DNA of 36,715 nt, taken from a virus. The stretch covers positions 1 to 36,715 of IMG/VR virus record IMGVR_UViG_3300017749_000041; one strand, written 5' to 3'. Positions 16,781 to 23,276 of this stretch are shown here, piece after piece. The position numbers and the translations under genes were made by a program. Numbering within the stretch: position 1 is the stretch's first letter; every line of letters starts with the position of its first letter. The notes below the pieces were generated by a model that worked only from the letters and a program-made list of their open reading frames with translations, was not told the origin of the DNA and did not search any database.

Positions 16781-17186
16781 TATCTATCTCCTTGAATGCT
16801 TTGATGACATCGGTTGAGAATAGCTTACGTAGATTGACCAAGTGCATACGGCTTGCGTTGTGGTCACCACCTGATACACTTCTGAACGTATCAAGTTTGT
16901 TTACTATCTTCTTTAATACAGGTGTCTTGAACACTAAGGTACAGTACTCTTCGTCACCAATGCAGAGGTTATGAAACCAGTAGTCCGACTCAGTAGCCTC
17001 GATGCCTGACGGCTTACCCCATGACTCATACTCGATGCAGATGTTGCCTGTCTTCTGCCACAAGTCTTTCTCAGACTTAACCTCTATCTTTTTGTCCTGT
17101 AGCATCTCAGCCACCCTGTCTTCCCTGACTTCTCCATACTGTAAGTCGAGGTCAAACTTCTTTCTATCTTCTTTAGTGGGTTTCAC
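16752..17186 (-). CDS. Putative PD-(D/E)XK endonuclease-like protein
   Basis: The protein has 144 residues with a GTG start at 17186 that overlaps the polymerase stop by 14 bases. The sequence 'LDLQYGEVREDRVAEMLQDKKIEVKSEKDLWQKTGNICIEYESWGKPSGIEATESDYWFHNL' shows the order Glu ... (I)EVK ... GN.CIEYE ... GKPSGI ... DYW. I associate this with small PD-(D/E)XK resolvase-like nucleases of phages. The core fold stops before residue 90, and the rest is a basic helical tail. The exact reaction is unknown. With endonuclease I and the exonuclease downstream, this makes three adjacent nuclease-type genes after the polymerase. Confidence 0.6.
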   Translation of the reverse strand: MKPTKEDRKKFDLDLQYGEVREDRVAEMLQDKKIEVKSEKDLWQKTGNICIEYESWGKPSGIEATESDYWFHNLCIGDEEYCTLVFKTPVLKKIVNKLDTFRSVSGGDHNASRMHLVNLRKLFSTDVIKAFKEIDNEEDNTHIS

Positions 17187-18894
17187 TCCAGTTATCTCCT
17201 ATCTGATATTCGCCCGCAAGTGGGCAGTTAAGATTAAAGTGGTGACCTGATGCTTCCATACAGGAAACAGCAAGCCTACCGAATGTATCTACCTGCTCTT
17301 CTTTAACCTCTGTCTGTATCTCATCATGGATATTACCAACAAACTTGTAGTCAAGACCCCAGATGGTTGCGTACTCGTCAAGCAAACAGAGTACCTTCTT
17401 CATAACTATAGCACCTGCTGACTGTAACAATGTATTTAGTGCCGAGTGTTCTGAGCGTACTGCGACCCTTCGCCCGTCCAGTCCTCGAACATAACCTCTT
17501 CGAGATGCCACGCTAACTCTTTCTCGTAAGTCTCTAAGAGATGGCGTGTTTGTAAGGAACTTCTCCTTAAGTCGCTTACCATCTCTAGCAGTTCCTCCAA
17601 CGATACTTCCGATTTTTGCATCTCCTGCTCCATAGAGGAACGCATAGATGAAAGTCTTTGCTTGACTTCGTGTGTCAACACCACTAGCAAGTTGGTTTGC
17701 TGTATGAATGTCTCCAGTGAGTATTTCATTTGTATATGCCTCATCCTTCATATAGTGTGCAAGCATTCGTAACTCAAGTCCTGATGCGTCCATGCCTACA
17801 ATCTTGTAGCCTTTGGGTGATGTCCAACAGGCTCTACAATCTGTACCATAAGGCGCACTTGAACTAGGTACTTGTGCTAGGTTAGGACTAGAGTGCGTCA
17901 TGCGTCCAGTCACTGCACCATTAGAGTTTACATATCCGTGTACCCTACCATCGTCCTCAACAGCATCCAACCAACTCTGTATCTGAGCAATACGCTTCTG
18001 AACCATTAGGTATTCAGCAATCATAGATGCCTCAGGTATGTCGGTTACTTTTGATAACACTGACTCGTCAACAATAGCTTGACCCTTCTCTGTAAACTTA
18101 TCTGGCTTCCAACCAAAGTACTGTAGGTATCGTCCTATCTGCTGACGAGAACCCAAGTTAAACTCTGGATAATCTATGCGCGAGAACGTCTGTACATAAT
18201 CCCGCCAGTATTCACCCGCGAAGCGTAAGCCGACCACAGATAACGAGCCATCTTTTTTATACTTCGGGGTGACTTGTTTAATATATGTAGGTAGTGGTAT
18301 GAATTTCTCATGTACCATGTCTTCAAGTTCATATTTCTTCTCCTTTAATTTAGCTAATAAAACGAATGCGTGTTCTTGGTCTAGCATCCATCCTGTGTCT
18401 GTTTGATGATTAACAATAGTTTGTACTCTGTGTTCAAGGTCAATGCTTTCGCTTCCAAAGTTAGCCAGTACGGTTTGTAGCGCGTAGTAAACTTTGACAT
18501 TAACCAACACATCTTGCTTACAATACTCCACCATGTCTTGCGAATACGTATCCCAATCATTGTGTTCTCCTTTCGGGAAACCTAAACGCTGTCCCCAGTT
18601 ATCTAATGAGTGACCGCCTTCCCGTGATGGGTCAGTGAGTCGTGACAATACTAATGTATCTGTAATCTTGCAACTGCTAAAGTCTGTGCCTAGTAAGCGT
18701 TCAAGAACTGGTACGTCATAGCCAATGATGTTATGACCGATGACCTCAGCGTCTTTGATATAAGTATTGAAGTCCTGTAACGTATCGCCAGAGAATACAG
18801 TTGTCTCTTGGTTTGATAGGTCACAAGCAACGATTACCCAAACCTTTGTAGGCTTTAGTCCGTTAGCTTCTATATCAAAAACTATCTGCTTCAC
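17173..18894 (-). CDS. Family A DNA polymerase with 3'-5' exonuclease (T7 gp5-like)
   Basis: The protein has 573 residues. The exonuclease DEDD residues are visible: Asp7/Glu9 (FDIEANG), Asp60 (GYDVP) and Asp128 (YCKQDV). Polymerase motifs are A 'GMDASGLELRMLAH' (Asp369), B 'RSQAKTFIYAFLYGAG' (Lys413) and C 'GNIHDEIQTE' (His523/Asp524), very close to T7 gp5. It is about 130 residues shorter than T7 gp5. Most of the loss lies before motif A (369 versus 475 in T7), and A-to-C is also about 24 residues shorter. The roughly 76-residue thioredoxin-binding insertion of T7 therefore seems absent, and processivity must come from elsewhere. The start abuts the primase-helicase stop at 18894. Confidence 0.96.
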   Translation of the reverse strand: MKQIVFDIEANGLKPTKVWVIVACDLSNQETTVFSGDTLQDFNTYIKDAEVIGHNIIGYDVPVLERLLGTDFSSCKITDTLVLSRLTDPSREGGHSLDNWGQRLGFPKGEHNDWDTYSQDMVEYCKQDVLVNVKVYYALQTVLANFGSESIDLEHRVQTIVNHQTDTGWMLDQEHAFVLLAKLKEKKYELEDMVHEKFIPLPTYIKQVTPKYKKDGSLSVVGLRFAGEYWRDYVQTFSRIDYPEFNLGSRQQIGRYLQYFGWKPDKFTEKGQAIVDESVLSKVTDIPEASMIAEYLMVQKRIAQIQSWLDAVEDDGRVHGYVNSNGAVTGRMTHSSPNLAQVPSSSAPYGTDCRACWTSPKGYKIVGMDASGLELRMLAHYMKDEAYTNEILTGDIHTANQLASGVDTRSQAKTFIYAFLYGAGDAKIGSIVGGTARDGKRLKEKFLTNTPSLRDLRERVSVASRRGYVRGLDGRRVAVRSEHSALNTLLQSAGAIVMKKVLCLLDEYATIWGLDYKFVGNIHDEIQTEVKEEQVDTFGRLAVSCMEASGHHFNLNCPLAGEYQIGDNWSETH

Positions 18895-20513
18895 TAGAAC
18901 TCCTGCTTATCGTCAGCAACAGGGCATGATGTTTCAACCATACGTCCTGTATCTTTGTCATAGTATAGGTAACAAGCAGGTCCTGTTAGTCCTGCAAACC
19001 TATTCTTAAGTACACGAACTGTAGTCGTGTTGCGTACCTTTGCGTCTGCGTTCTGTTGGTCACGTTCCAAACCAATCACCATGTCGGATAGCTGTGCGAT
19101 AGATGCCGAGCCACGTAACTCTGCTAGGCTAATCTGTCCACCATCTTCGTGTGCTTTGCCTGATGGTCTGCGTAGGTGTGACACTAAAAACAAACCAACG
19201 CCTGTCTCCTGTACTAACTGTCGTAGCTTAGTCATAATGCCGTCAATGGCTTTACGCTCGTCACCATTCTCTTGGTCACTCACAACAATACTCAAGTGGT
19301 CAAGAATAATCCATTTACAATCAAGACCTTTCGCCATATACCTAATGCGACTTAGTAAGTTATCCTCATTGGTTGAACCCCAATGGTCAAACATAAAGAT
19401 ACGTCCTGTACCTAAGGTCTTGTCCCAAAATATCTTCTTGGTATCCCTGTCGAACTCACGACTCAGGTGTAGAGTTTGGTTAGCCTCGATGCTCATAATA
19501 CCGAGAGCAGTCTTGGGTATGTCCTCCTCCAACGCGAGTATGCCGATGTTGTCATCTGTTGCACCTAGTAAGTAGTGTTCCAACTCTCTGACAATCTGTG
19601 ACTTACCCATACCTGAACCACTAGTGATGGTTACAAGTTCTCGTTCCCTGAATCCGTAGGTCAGGTCGTTAAGACAAGTCCACGGATATGGTATCGACTT
19701 GACTTCTTCCTGTGCCACAATCGACTCCCAAGTATCAAGTCCTGAGATGATGCCATCAGGTTGATACGTCTTTGCATTCCACCACTCCTTGATGAACCCT
19801 TGCACGTTACGTTCCTTCAGCATTTCACCTGCGTCCTTTGCAGGTAACTTTACGTTCTTCGCTTTGTTAGGTGTAAACAAATCCAACACCGAGCGAGATG
19901 CTTCCTGACCCGCTGTGTCACTGTCGAAACAGATGACCACATTCTCAAACGACTCAAGCCATTCCAAGTTTGCCTTGATGTCTTTGACTGCGCCTGATGC
20001 ACCTGACCGAATAGATACGACAGCCCATTTGCCGTCAAACATCTCCGATACTGCTAGTGCGTCAGCTTCTCCTTCTACTACTGTTATGTATTTACCACCA
20101 CCTTTGAATGCTTGCTGACCAAACAGACCTACGTTGTCGAACGTACCACTAGCATAGAATGCTTTGTTCTCTACGATGCGTGACTTGTTCCCTGTCTGTG
20201 CGCCTGTGTCCTTGTCAAAGTATGGGTAGTGGTGCTTGCTTATCTTCCCTGCTGTATCGTACTCAACAGTGACACCGAACTTCTTGCACGTTGCCTCTGA
20301 GATACGTCTGTCTGGGATTGATGCTATAACACCTGTCATCTCTAATGTCCTGTTCGCTTTAGGTTTACTCTCAATAACTTGACCATCACCTCTCTCGTAG
20401 TGGTCACAACCGCCTGTAAAGCAGACGGCATGACCATCGGAGTACCTCGCCAAGTTGTTCTTTGAGCCACACGAAGGGCATGGCTCATGTCTGACAAAGT
20501 GAGAGTCAGTCAT
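18894..20513 (-). CDS. Bifunctional DNA primase-helicase (T7 gp4-like)
   Basis: The protein has 539 residues. The N-terminal zinc-binding site is Cys12, Cys15, Cys31 and Cys36 (CPSC...CFTGGC). The TOPRIM primase core has Glu148 (VVEGEADAL) and Asp197/Asp199 (VICFDSDTAG). The hexameric RecA-type helicase has Walker A GSGMGKS (299-305), Walker B 'WIILDHLSIV' and the downstream 'HLRRPSGK..EDGGQISLAELRGSASIAQLSDMVIGLERD' region, with a conserved 'VLKNRFAGLTGPAC'. It unwinds DNA and primes the lagging strand for the adjacent polymerase. T7 gp4 has 566 residues, so the protein is full length. The stop of the upstream ssDNA-binding gene lies at the same base as this start. Confidence 0.96.
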   Translation of the reverse strand: MTDSHFVRHEPCPSCGSKNNLARYSDGHAVCFTGGCDHYERGDGQVIESKPKANRTLEMTGVIASIPDRRISEATCKKFGVTVEYDTAGKISKHHYPYFDKDTGAQTGNKSRIVENKAFYASGTFDNVGLFGQQAFKGGGKYITVVEGEADALAVSEMFDGKWAVVSIRSGASGAVKDIKANLEWLESFENVVICFDSDTAGQEASRSVLDLFTPNKAKNVKLPAKDAGEMLKERNVQGFIKEWWNAKTYQPDGIISGLDTWESIVAQEEVKSIPYPWTCLNDLTYGFRERELVTITSGSGMGKSQIVRELEHYLLGATDDNIGILALEEDIPKTALGIMSIEANQTLHLSREFDRDTKKIFWDKTLGTGRIFMFDHWGSTNEDNLLSRIRYMAKGLDCKWIILDHLSIVVSDQENGDERKAIDGIMTKLRQLVQETGVGLFLVSHLRRPSGKAHEDGGQISLAELRGSASIAQLSDMVIGLERDQQNADAKVRNTTTVRVLKNRFAGLTGPACYLYYDKDTGRMVETSCPVADDKQEF

Positions 20514-20881
20514 TAGAAATCACCACCACCTTCGGTAGCTTCGGCTAGTTCAATGACCTTGATTGCTGACAGGTAGGTTGACGTACCATGTACGGGGTGA
20601 GGTTTACCCTCTGCGTACTTGACCCGAACCTTTGAGCCTCTGGTCAATCGACCGCTGAACTCATTACCATCTGCATCAAACATCGGCACTTCATACTTAG
20701 TGCTGAACTTACGCTGTGGAGTACCTTCATACTCGCGTAGCTTGACACCCTTGTTGGCTAGTGTATCTGCGTCAGCAGGTTCTAGCGATAGGACTAGGGA
20801 ATACTTCCCAGTTGATTGACCCTGATATTCTTCGTGTTCGTCAAGGTTTGCGAACGCTACATTTCCTTCTAATACTGCCAT
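20513..20881 (-). CDS. Putative ssDNA-binding protein (gp2.5-like role)
   Basis: The protein has 122 residues with a beta-rich OB-fold-like pattern ('GKYSLVLSLEPADADTL', 'FSTKYEVPMFDADGNEF', 'GSKVRVKYAEGKPHP'). It ends in the short acidic/aromatic tail 'EATEGGGDF'. A C-terminal Phe preceded by acidic residues is the contact tail of phage and bacterial SSBs such as T7 gp2.5. It is the first gene downstream of the leftward promoter at 20962-20997 and leads the replication operon. The name is a family-level inference, and no direct SSB signature is complete. Confidence 0.75.
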   Translation of the reverse strand: MAVLEGNVAFANLDEHEEYQGQSTGKYSLVLSLEPADADTLANKGVKLREYEGTPQRKFSTKYEVPMFDADGNEFSGRLTRGSKVRVKYAEGKPHPVHGTSTYLSAIKVIELAEATEGGGDF

Positions 20882-20910
20882 AGTAATTTACCTTATAAAG
20901 TTAAAAAAGA

Positions 20911-20968
20911 TTACTTAAGAATACTTTAGAATTTATCTTTAATGTTAAAAACTAAAGTATCTAAGTAT
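20911..20968. promoter_or_regulatory. Cluster of CTWAAGTAT motifs in the replication-operon leader
   Basis: There are two exact copies, one on each strand (CTAAAGTAT at 20952-20960, ATACTTTAG at 20921-20929). A near-match TTACTTAAG lies at 20911-20919 and TCTAAGTAT, touching the -10 box, at 20960-20968. The same 9-mer occurs near the rightward promoter at 23681 and is approximated at 28769, which suggests a phage-specific operator. The surroundings are very A+T-rich, so some matches may be by chance. Confidence 0.5.
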
Positions 20969-20997
20969 ATTATATCATGTATCACTTGCTGTTGCAA
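20962..20997 (-). promoter_or_regulatory. Leftward sigma70 promoter for the replication operon
   Basis: Read on the minus strand: -35 TTGCAA (20997-20992), 17-base spacer, -10 TATAAT (20974-20969) with an extended TG (TGATATAAT). Predicted start is near 20962, giving an approximately 80-base leader to the SSB-like gene. The region just downstream contains CTAAAGTAT (20952-20960), ATACTTTAG (20921-20929) and a near-match TTACTTAAG (20911-20919), in the position of repressor or activator sites. Confidence 0.75.
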
Positions 20998-21010
20998 CTA
21001 TGTTTATAAA

Positions 21011-21187
21011 TTAATTGTTACTCCTTATTATACCACGTTCATCTGTCGTTGACCAGTTCTCCTCTATCGCCTCGTCAGATGCCGAATGGCAATCTGAACA
21101 TAGGTCGATAAATTCGTCAGTCACTCTGTCTTTCTTGCGTAACTCTGCCTCGGTCAGTATAACGTCACAGGCTTTACATCTACTCAT
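21011..21187 (-). CDS. Small C4 zinc-finger protein (DksA/TraR-like fold candidate)
   Basis: The protein has 58 residues from ATG 21187, preceded by AAGGAG 8 bases away. A TTG two codons upstream is not needed. Four Cys form Cys4-x2-Cys7 ... Cys30-x2-Cys33 (MSRCKACDVIL...DLCSDCHSA), as in zinc-ribbon/DksA-TraR-type small regulators. The loop between the pairs is charged. Early in infection such proteins can modify host transcription. It is the best candidate for a regulator in this genome, but no DNA-binding evidence exists. It overlaps the upstream gene by 8 bases. Confidence 0.7.
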   Translation of the reverse strand: MSRCKACDVILTEAELRKKDRVTDEFIDLCSDCHSASDEAIEENWSTTDERGIIRSNN

Positions 21188-21392
21188 CTTCAATCTCCTT
21201 GTATGGTCTGCCGTATGTAATCACTAGGAATGGTAGCATAATCACCACGCCCTCAAAGGGCATTGTGCTGTGTTCCTCCGTCTCGCTGTTAATTACCCAT
21301 ACTGGTCGACTGTCAACAAATTCTAGGTCGACACCTACTCCGTTGCGTAGTTCGACTGTAAACAGCCTGTTAAATATAGTTGTATTAATCAT
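21180..21392 (-). CDS. Small early protein (70 aa), hypothetical
   Basis: The start is ATG 21392 (MINTTIFNRLFTVELRNGVGVDLEFVDSRPVW), chosen because AGGAGG lies 9-10 bases upstream and the start overlaps the end of the 43-residue gene. An in-frame upstream extension of 13 codons (Thr/Arg-rich) would overlap that gene more and lacks a ribosome site. The protein is beta-rich with a hydrophobic C-terminal strand (FEGVVIMLPFLVITYGRPY). Function unknown. Confidence 0.65.
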   Translation of the reverse strand: MINTTIFNRLFTVELRNGVGVDLEFVDSRPVWVINSETEEHSTMPFEGVVIMLPFLVITYGRPYKEIEDE

Positions 21393-21516
21393 CTTGCTCG
21401 ACCTCCTCGTCGTAGTCTTCGTTGTCGTCATACGGCTTGTAGTATCCTTTCTGCTCTACATAATCGCTGTAGTCATAACTTGGGTCATCATCAACCCTGC
21501 AATATTCTCTACCCAT
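21385..21516 (-). CDS. Very acidic Tyr/Asp-rich small protein (43 aa)
   Basis: The start is ATG 21516, overlapping the upstream stop by 8 bases, and the TAA stop at 21385 overlaps the next ATG. Sequence opens MGREYCRVDDDPSYDYSDYV and continues with Asp/Tyr/Glu-rich residues (YDDNEDYDEEVEQDD). The composition, with almost no basic residues, resembles DNA-mimic or other host-takeover peptides, but that is speculation. The tight overlaps on both sides are the main support for it being a gene. Confidence 0.55.
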   Translation of the reverse strand: MGREYCRVDDDPSYDYSDYVEQKGYYKPYDDNEDYDEEVEQDD

Positions 21517-21727
21517 TTATACTTGCTCCTATAATCTGTGCGTACTCGTACCCGTCCGCAAATCCTCGTTGATATTCCTCGCTCTCGCTTGGGTCACAGT
21601 TGAACCCACTCAACCCATCATACTCGCCTCGCTCGTAGTCTGTCAACTCCTGCCAGTAATCCTGCAAATTATACTGCTTGTCTGCCAGTGTTTCAAGCTG
21701 TGCTTGCTCTTGATAGTCTCTACTCAT
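21509..21727 (-). CDS. Small early protein with RMF-like 'Y.RGF.DGY' motif (72 aa)
   Basis: ATG 21727 follows GAGGTAATAAT. The protein is acidic and Tyr/Gln-rich, with 'DYWQELTDYERGEYDGLSGFNCDPSESEEYQRGFADGYEYAQ'. The element 'EYQRGFADGYEYA' resembles the core of ribosome-modulation-factor-like helices (Y.xGFxDGY), and many phages carry such short proteins. No full RMF fold can be claimed at this length. It is part of the tightly overlapping leftward early cluster. Confidence 0.7.
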   Translation of the reverse strand: MSRDYQEQAQLETLADKQYNLQDYWQELTDYERGEYDGLSGFNCDPSESEEYQRGFADGYEYAQIIGASING

Positions 21728-21736
21728 ATTATTACC

Positions 21737-21895
21737 TCACCAGTTATGAACCACGCCCGCAATAATAAACAGGCACGTTACCAAGTTTAATAATACCACA
21801 GCAGACCGCATAAATGCAACTATATCTGCCTCTCTGTTGTTGTCCCCCAGTTTCTCACCGAGAGACAACGCCCACAATCGCCACAGTTTACGCAT
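21737..21895 (-). CDS. Small single-TM phage protein (52 aa)
   Basis: Sequence starts MRKLWRLWALSLGEKLGDNN, followed by READIVAFMRSAVVLLNLVTCLFIIAGVVHNW. The second half is a clear membrane span (about 31-49) ended by a Trp. Both the amphipathic 'RKLW..W.LGEK' N-terminus and the 'EADIVA..R....L.NLVTC.FIIAGV' span match a small conserved early protein I recall from podophages. ATG 21895 overlaps the upstream stop as TGATG and is preceded by GAGGAGGTAGAGG. Likely acts at the inner membrane; role unknown. Confidence 0.75.
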   Translation of the reverse strand: MRKLWRLWALSLGEKLGDNNREADIVAFMRSAVVLLNLVTCLFIIAGVVHNW

Positions 21896-22035
21896 CAAGC
21901 CTCTACCTCCTCGATGGCTACGTCATCATGTCCAATGTTACGCCAAATCTCCGCTATATCTTCAGCCTCAGCGCGTGTCTTTAGATAGTACCTGTTGACC
22001 TCTAAACCTCCGACCCAAATTGTGTAATATGTCAT
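21895..22035 (-). CDS. Small early protein (46 aa), hypothetical
   Basis: Sequence begins MTYYTIWVGGLEVNRYYLKT and continues RAEAEDIAEIWRNIGHDDVAIEEVEA, a beta-hairpin then helix (beta-beta-alpha-beta) pattern typical of tiny phage proteins with 'V.GGxEVN...L....A...A..w...G.ddv.iE'. ATG 22035 overlaps the preceding stop (ATGA), with GAGGAGGACG upstream. The stop TGA overlaps the next ATG. Function unknown. Confidence 0.7.
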   Translation of the reverse strand: MTYYTIWVGGLEVNRYYLKTRAEAEDIAEIWRNIGHDDVAIEEVEA

Positions 22036-22235
22036 TCGTCCTCCTCGCCCAACCACAGGGCATAATCTTTTATCTCCTCGCGGAGGTTGTCAAGGCGTTG
22101 CTCAAAGTCAAATATATCGTCCTGTAATGACTCATCGCACCGCTTACGTAACTGCTCCAATCTACAAGAGGCATCGAACAAGCTGTCCTCTACGTGCTTG
22201 CCTCTTAATTCGTCTGCTAGTCTCTCGTTGTTCAT
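22032..22235 (-). CDS. Small coiled-coil early protein (67 aa)
   Basis: The protein is almost entirely helical and charged, with heptad spacing in 'RLEQLRKRCDESLQDDIFDFEQRLDNLREEIKDYALWLG'. The start overlaps the upstream stop as ATGA and its own stop overlaps the next gene likewise. It probably dimerises through the coiled coil. No function recognised. Confidence 0.65.
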   Translation of the reverse strand: MNNERLADELRGKHVEDSLFDASCRLEQLRKRCDESLQDDIFDFEQRLDNLREEIKDYALWLGEEDE

Positions 22236-22441
22236 GCTACTGCCTCCATCTCAAAATTTTCACCTACAAAATCTAATGCATATTTTTCCGCACGTTCATT
22301 GCTTTCTGTTAAAATCTGATGAACCATTGCATCTGCGTCGGTATCCCAAAACATAACTCTATAGGCTAGTTTATCGTCACCCTCTGCAATTATTGCTTCC
22401 AAACCAAACTCGCTATTAATGTATTTTTTAAAAACTATCAT
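22232..22441 (-). CDS. Small early protein (69 aa), hypothetical
   Basis: Sequence MIVFKKYINSEFGLEAIIAEGDDKLAYRVMFWDTDADAMV, then a helical 'QILTESNERAEKYALDFVG'. The strand-strand-helix layout with 'F.V.f.D.DA...........AEKYAl..v' resembles small proteins of other phages that I cannot name. A ribosome site (AGGAGGCACAAAGC) precedes ATG 22441. It is the last gene before an 84-base gap containing a 40-bp inverted repeat. Translationally coupled to the next gene by ATGA. Confidence 0.65.
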   Translation of the reverse strand: MIVFKKYINSEFGLEAIIAEGDDKLAYRVMFWDTDADAMVHQILTESNERAEKYALDFVGENFEMEAVA

Positions 22442-22473
22442 GCTTTGTGCCTCCTATAGGCTAGGTTTAATTT

Positions 22474-22513
22474 CAATATAGAAGGGTACTTTAGCAAATA
22501 CCCAACTATATTG
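22474..22513. promoter_or_regulatory. 40-bp imperfect inverted repeat between early genes
   Basis: Arms CAATATAG-AA-GGGTA and TACCC-AA-CTATATTG flank a 10-base loop (CTTTAGCAAA). There are 13 paired bases, with two opposed mismatches in the middle of each arm. It fills the only real gap (22442-22525) in the early cluster. No T-tract follows on either strand, so it is more likely an mRNA processing/stability hairpin or operator than an intrinsic terminator. A weak minus-strand promoter (TTGCAA, 17 bases, TAAAGT) overlaps it. Confidence 0.55.
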
Positions 22514-22525
22514 CAACTCCTCCTA

Positions 22526-22831
22526 TTAATCTACTAAATACCAGTCTCTCGACATCTCGACAACGTCTGACTCTCCCCTGTCTAGTTGCATAAATCCTTT
22601 GCGAGTGTAGACCCTAGACCATTTATCCGCAAGGGTCAACACGGCATTGAGTCTGCTCTGTGTGGTGCGTGTCTGCCAACCTGCATGACTAATAAACAGC
22701 CTGTTTCCTTCGCGCATGGCTATTGGATTGCCGTGTAAATACAACGTGCCTCCTTCGCTGACTGTGTTGTCTTTACGCGCATCTTCACCGCGCACGAATG
22801 CTCCTACTACTTGCTTTTCTATCTGTCTCAT
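22526..22831 (-). CDS. Early protein (101 aa), hypothetical
   Basis: The protein is basic and beta-rich: 'KQVVGAFVRGEDARKDNTVSEGGTLYLHGNPIAMREGNRLFISHAGWQTRTTQSRLNAVL'. The phrase 'LYLHGNPIA...G..l.IS.AGW.T.TT..RLNal' is a pattern I recall in small phage proteins of unknown function, next to early genes. The start overlaps the preceding stop as ATGA. The stop is 12 bases before the gap containing the inverted repeat. Confidence 0.7.
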   Translation of the reverse strand: MRQIEKQVVGAFVRGEDARKDNTVSEGGTLYLHGNPIAMREGNRLFISHAGWQTRTTQSRLNAVLTLADKWSRVYTRKGFMQLDRGESDVVEMSRDWYLVD

Positions 22832-23115
22832 TTTGCTACCTCCAAAAGTGTGTGATATTCATCTTTTTTGTCTAAATATTTCTCTAACAGGTTAACTGTT
22901 TGCTCGTTCAATTTGCCCTTGTAATCTGGCAGAATAGCATTCTGTGCCTTAAAAATACCCATTGCCTCGTTTTCGTCTCGCTCTGCGATTTTGTTGTAGT
23001 CGTCGCGGTCTTGCTCGTTGTCTGCCTTGACTGCCCATATACGCCATCTCAAAGCCTCAATGTCTGTTTTATACTGCTCCTGTTTGAATCTGTTGTATAA
23101 GTCTAGTTTTCTCAT
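22828..23115 (-). CDS. First leftward early gene: helical charged protein (95 aa)
   Basis: I start this at ATG 23115, preceded by CGGAGGCACACGTT. A GTG 14 codons upstream adds a Thr-rich stretch without a better ribosome site. The protein is helical and highly charged: 'YNRFKQEQYKTDIEALRWRIWAVKADNEQDRDDYNKIAERDENEAMG', then a second helix 'VNLLEKYLDKKDEYHTLLE'. It is the promoter-proximal gene of the leftward cluster and lies just left of the unusual control region. Function unknown. Confidence 0.65.
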   Translation of the reverse strand: MRKLDLYNRFKQEQYKTDIEALRWRIWAVKADNEQDRDDYNKIAERDENEAMGIFKAQNAILPDYKGKLNEQTVNLLEKYLDKKDEYHTLLEVAK

Positions 23116-23196
23116 AACGTGTGCCTCCGTTGGCGTTGTCGTTGTTTGATGGTTCACACCTTGCCAAATGCCTCACCAATGTTCCACCAAAACGAG

Positions 23197-23221
23197 TGAC
23201 CAAAATATACAATCGGGTCAC
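23197..23221. repeat. Dyad TGACC-N14-GGTCAC, left copy
   Basis: The inverted repeat AGTGACC / GGTCACT is perfect over 7 bp (23195-23222) around a 14-base A+T-rich centre. A second element with the same arms and exactly the same 14-base spacing lies at 23614-23638, on the other side of the G+C-rich block. A further half-site (GGTGAC) lies at 23230-23235. Confidence 0.7.
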
Positions 23222-23276
23222 TACCGCTTGGTGACTGGTCTACAGCCTAAAATTATTTTTAGACAAATCTGGATTT

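Noticed and set aside
17436-17744. 102-codon same-strand frame inside the DNA polymerase gene, rich in Glu/Leu
   Set aside because: It looks coiled-coil-like but lies out of frame across polymerase motifs A-B, with no ribosome site. Unlike the portal overlap, both of its ends lie inside one gene.
19027-19575. 182-codon plus-strand frame opposite the primase-helicase
   Set aside because: The minus-strand frame carries every primase-helicase motif. The antisense translation has no recognisable pattern.
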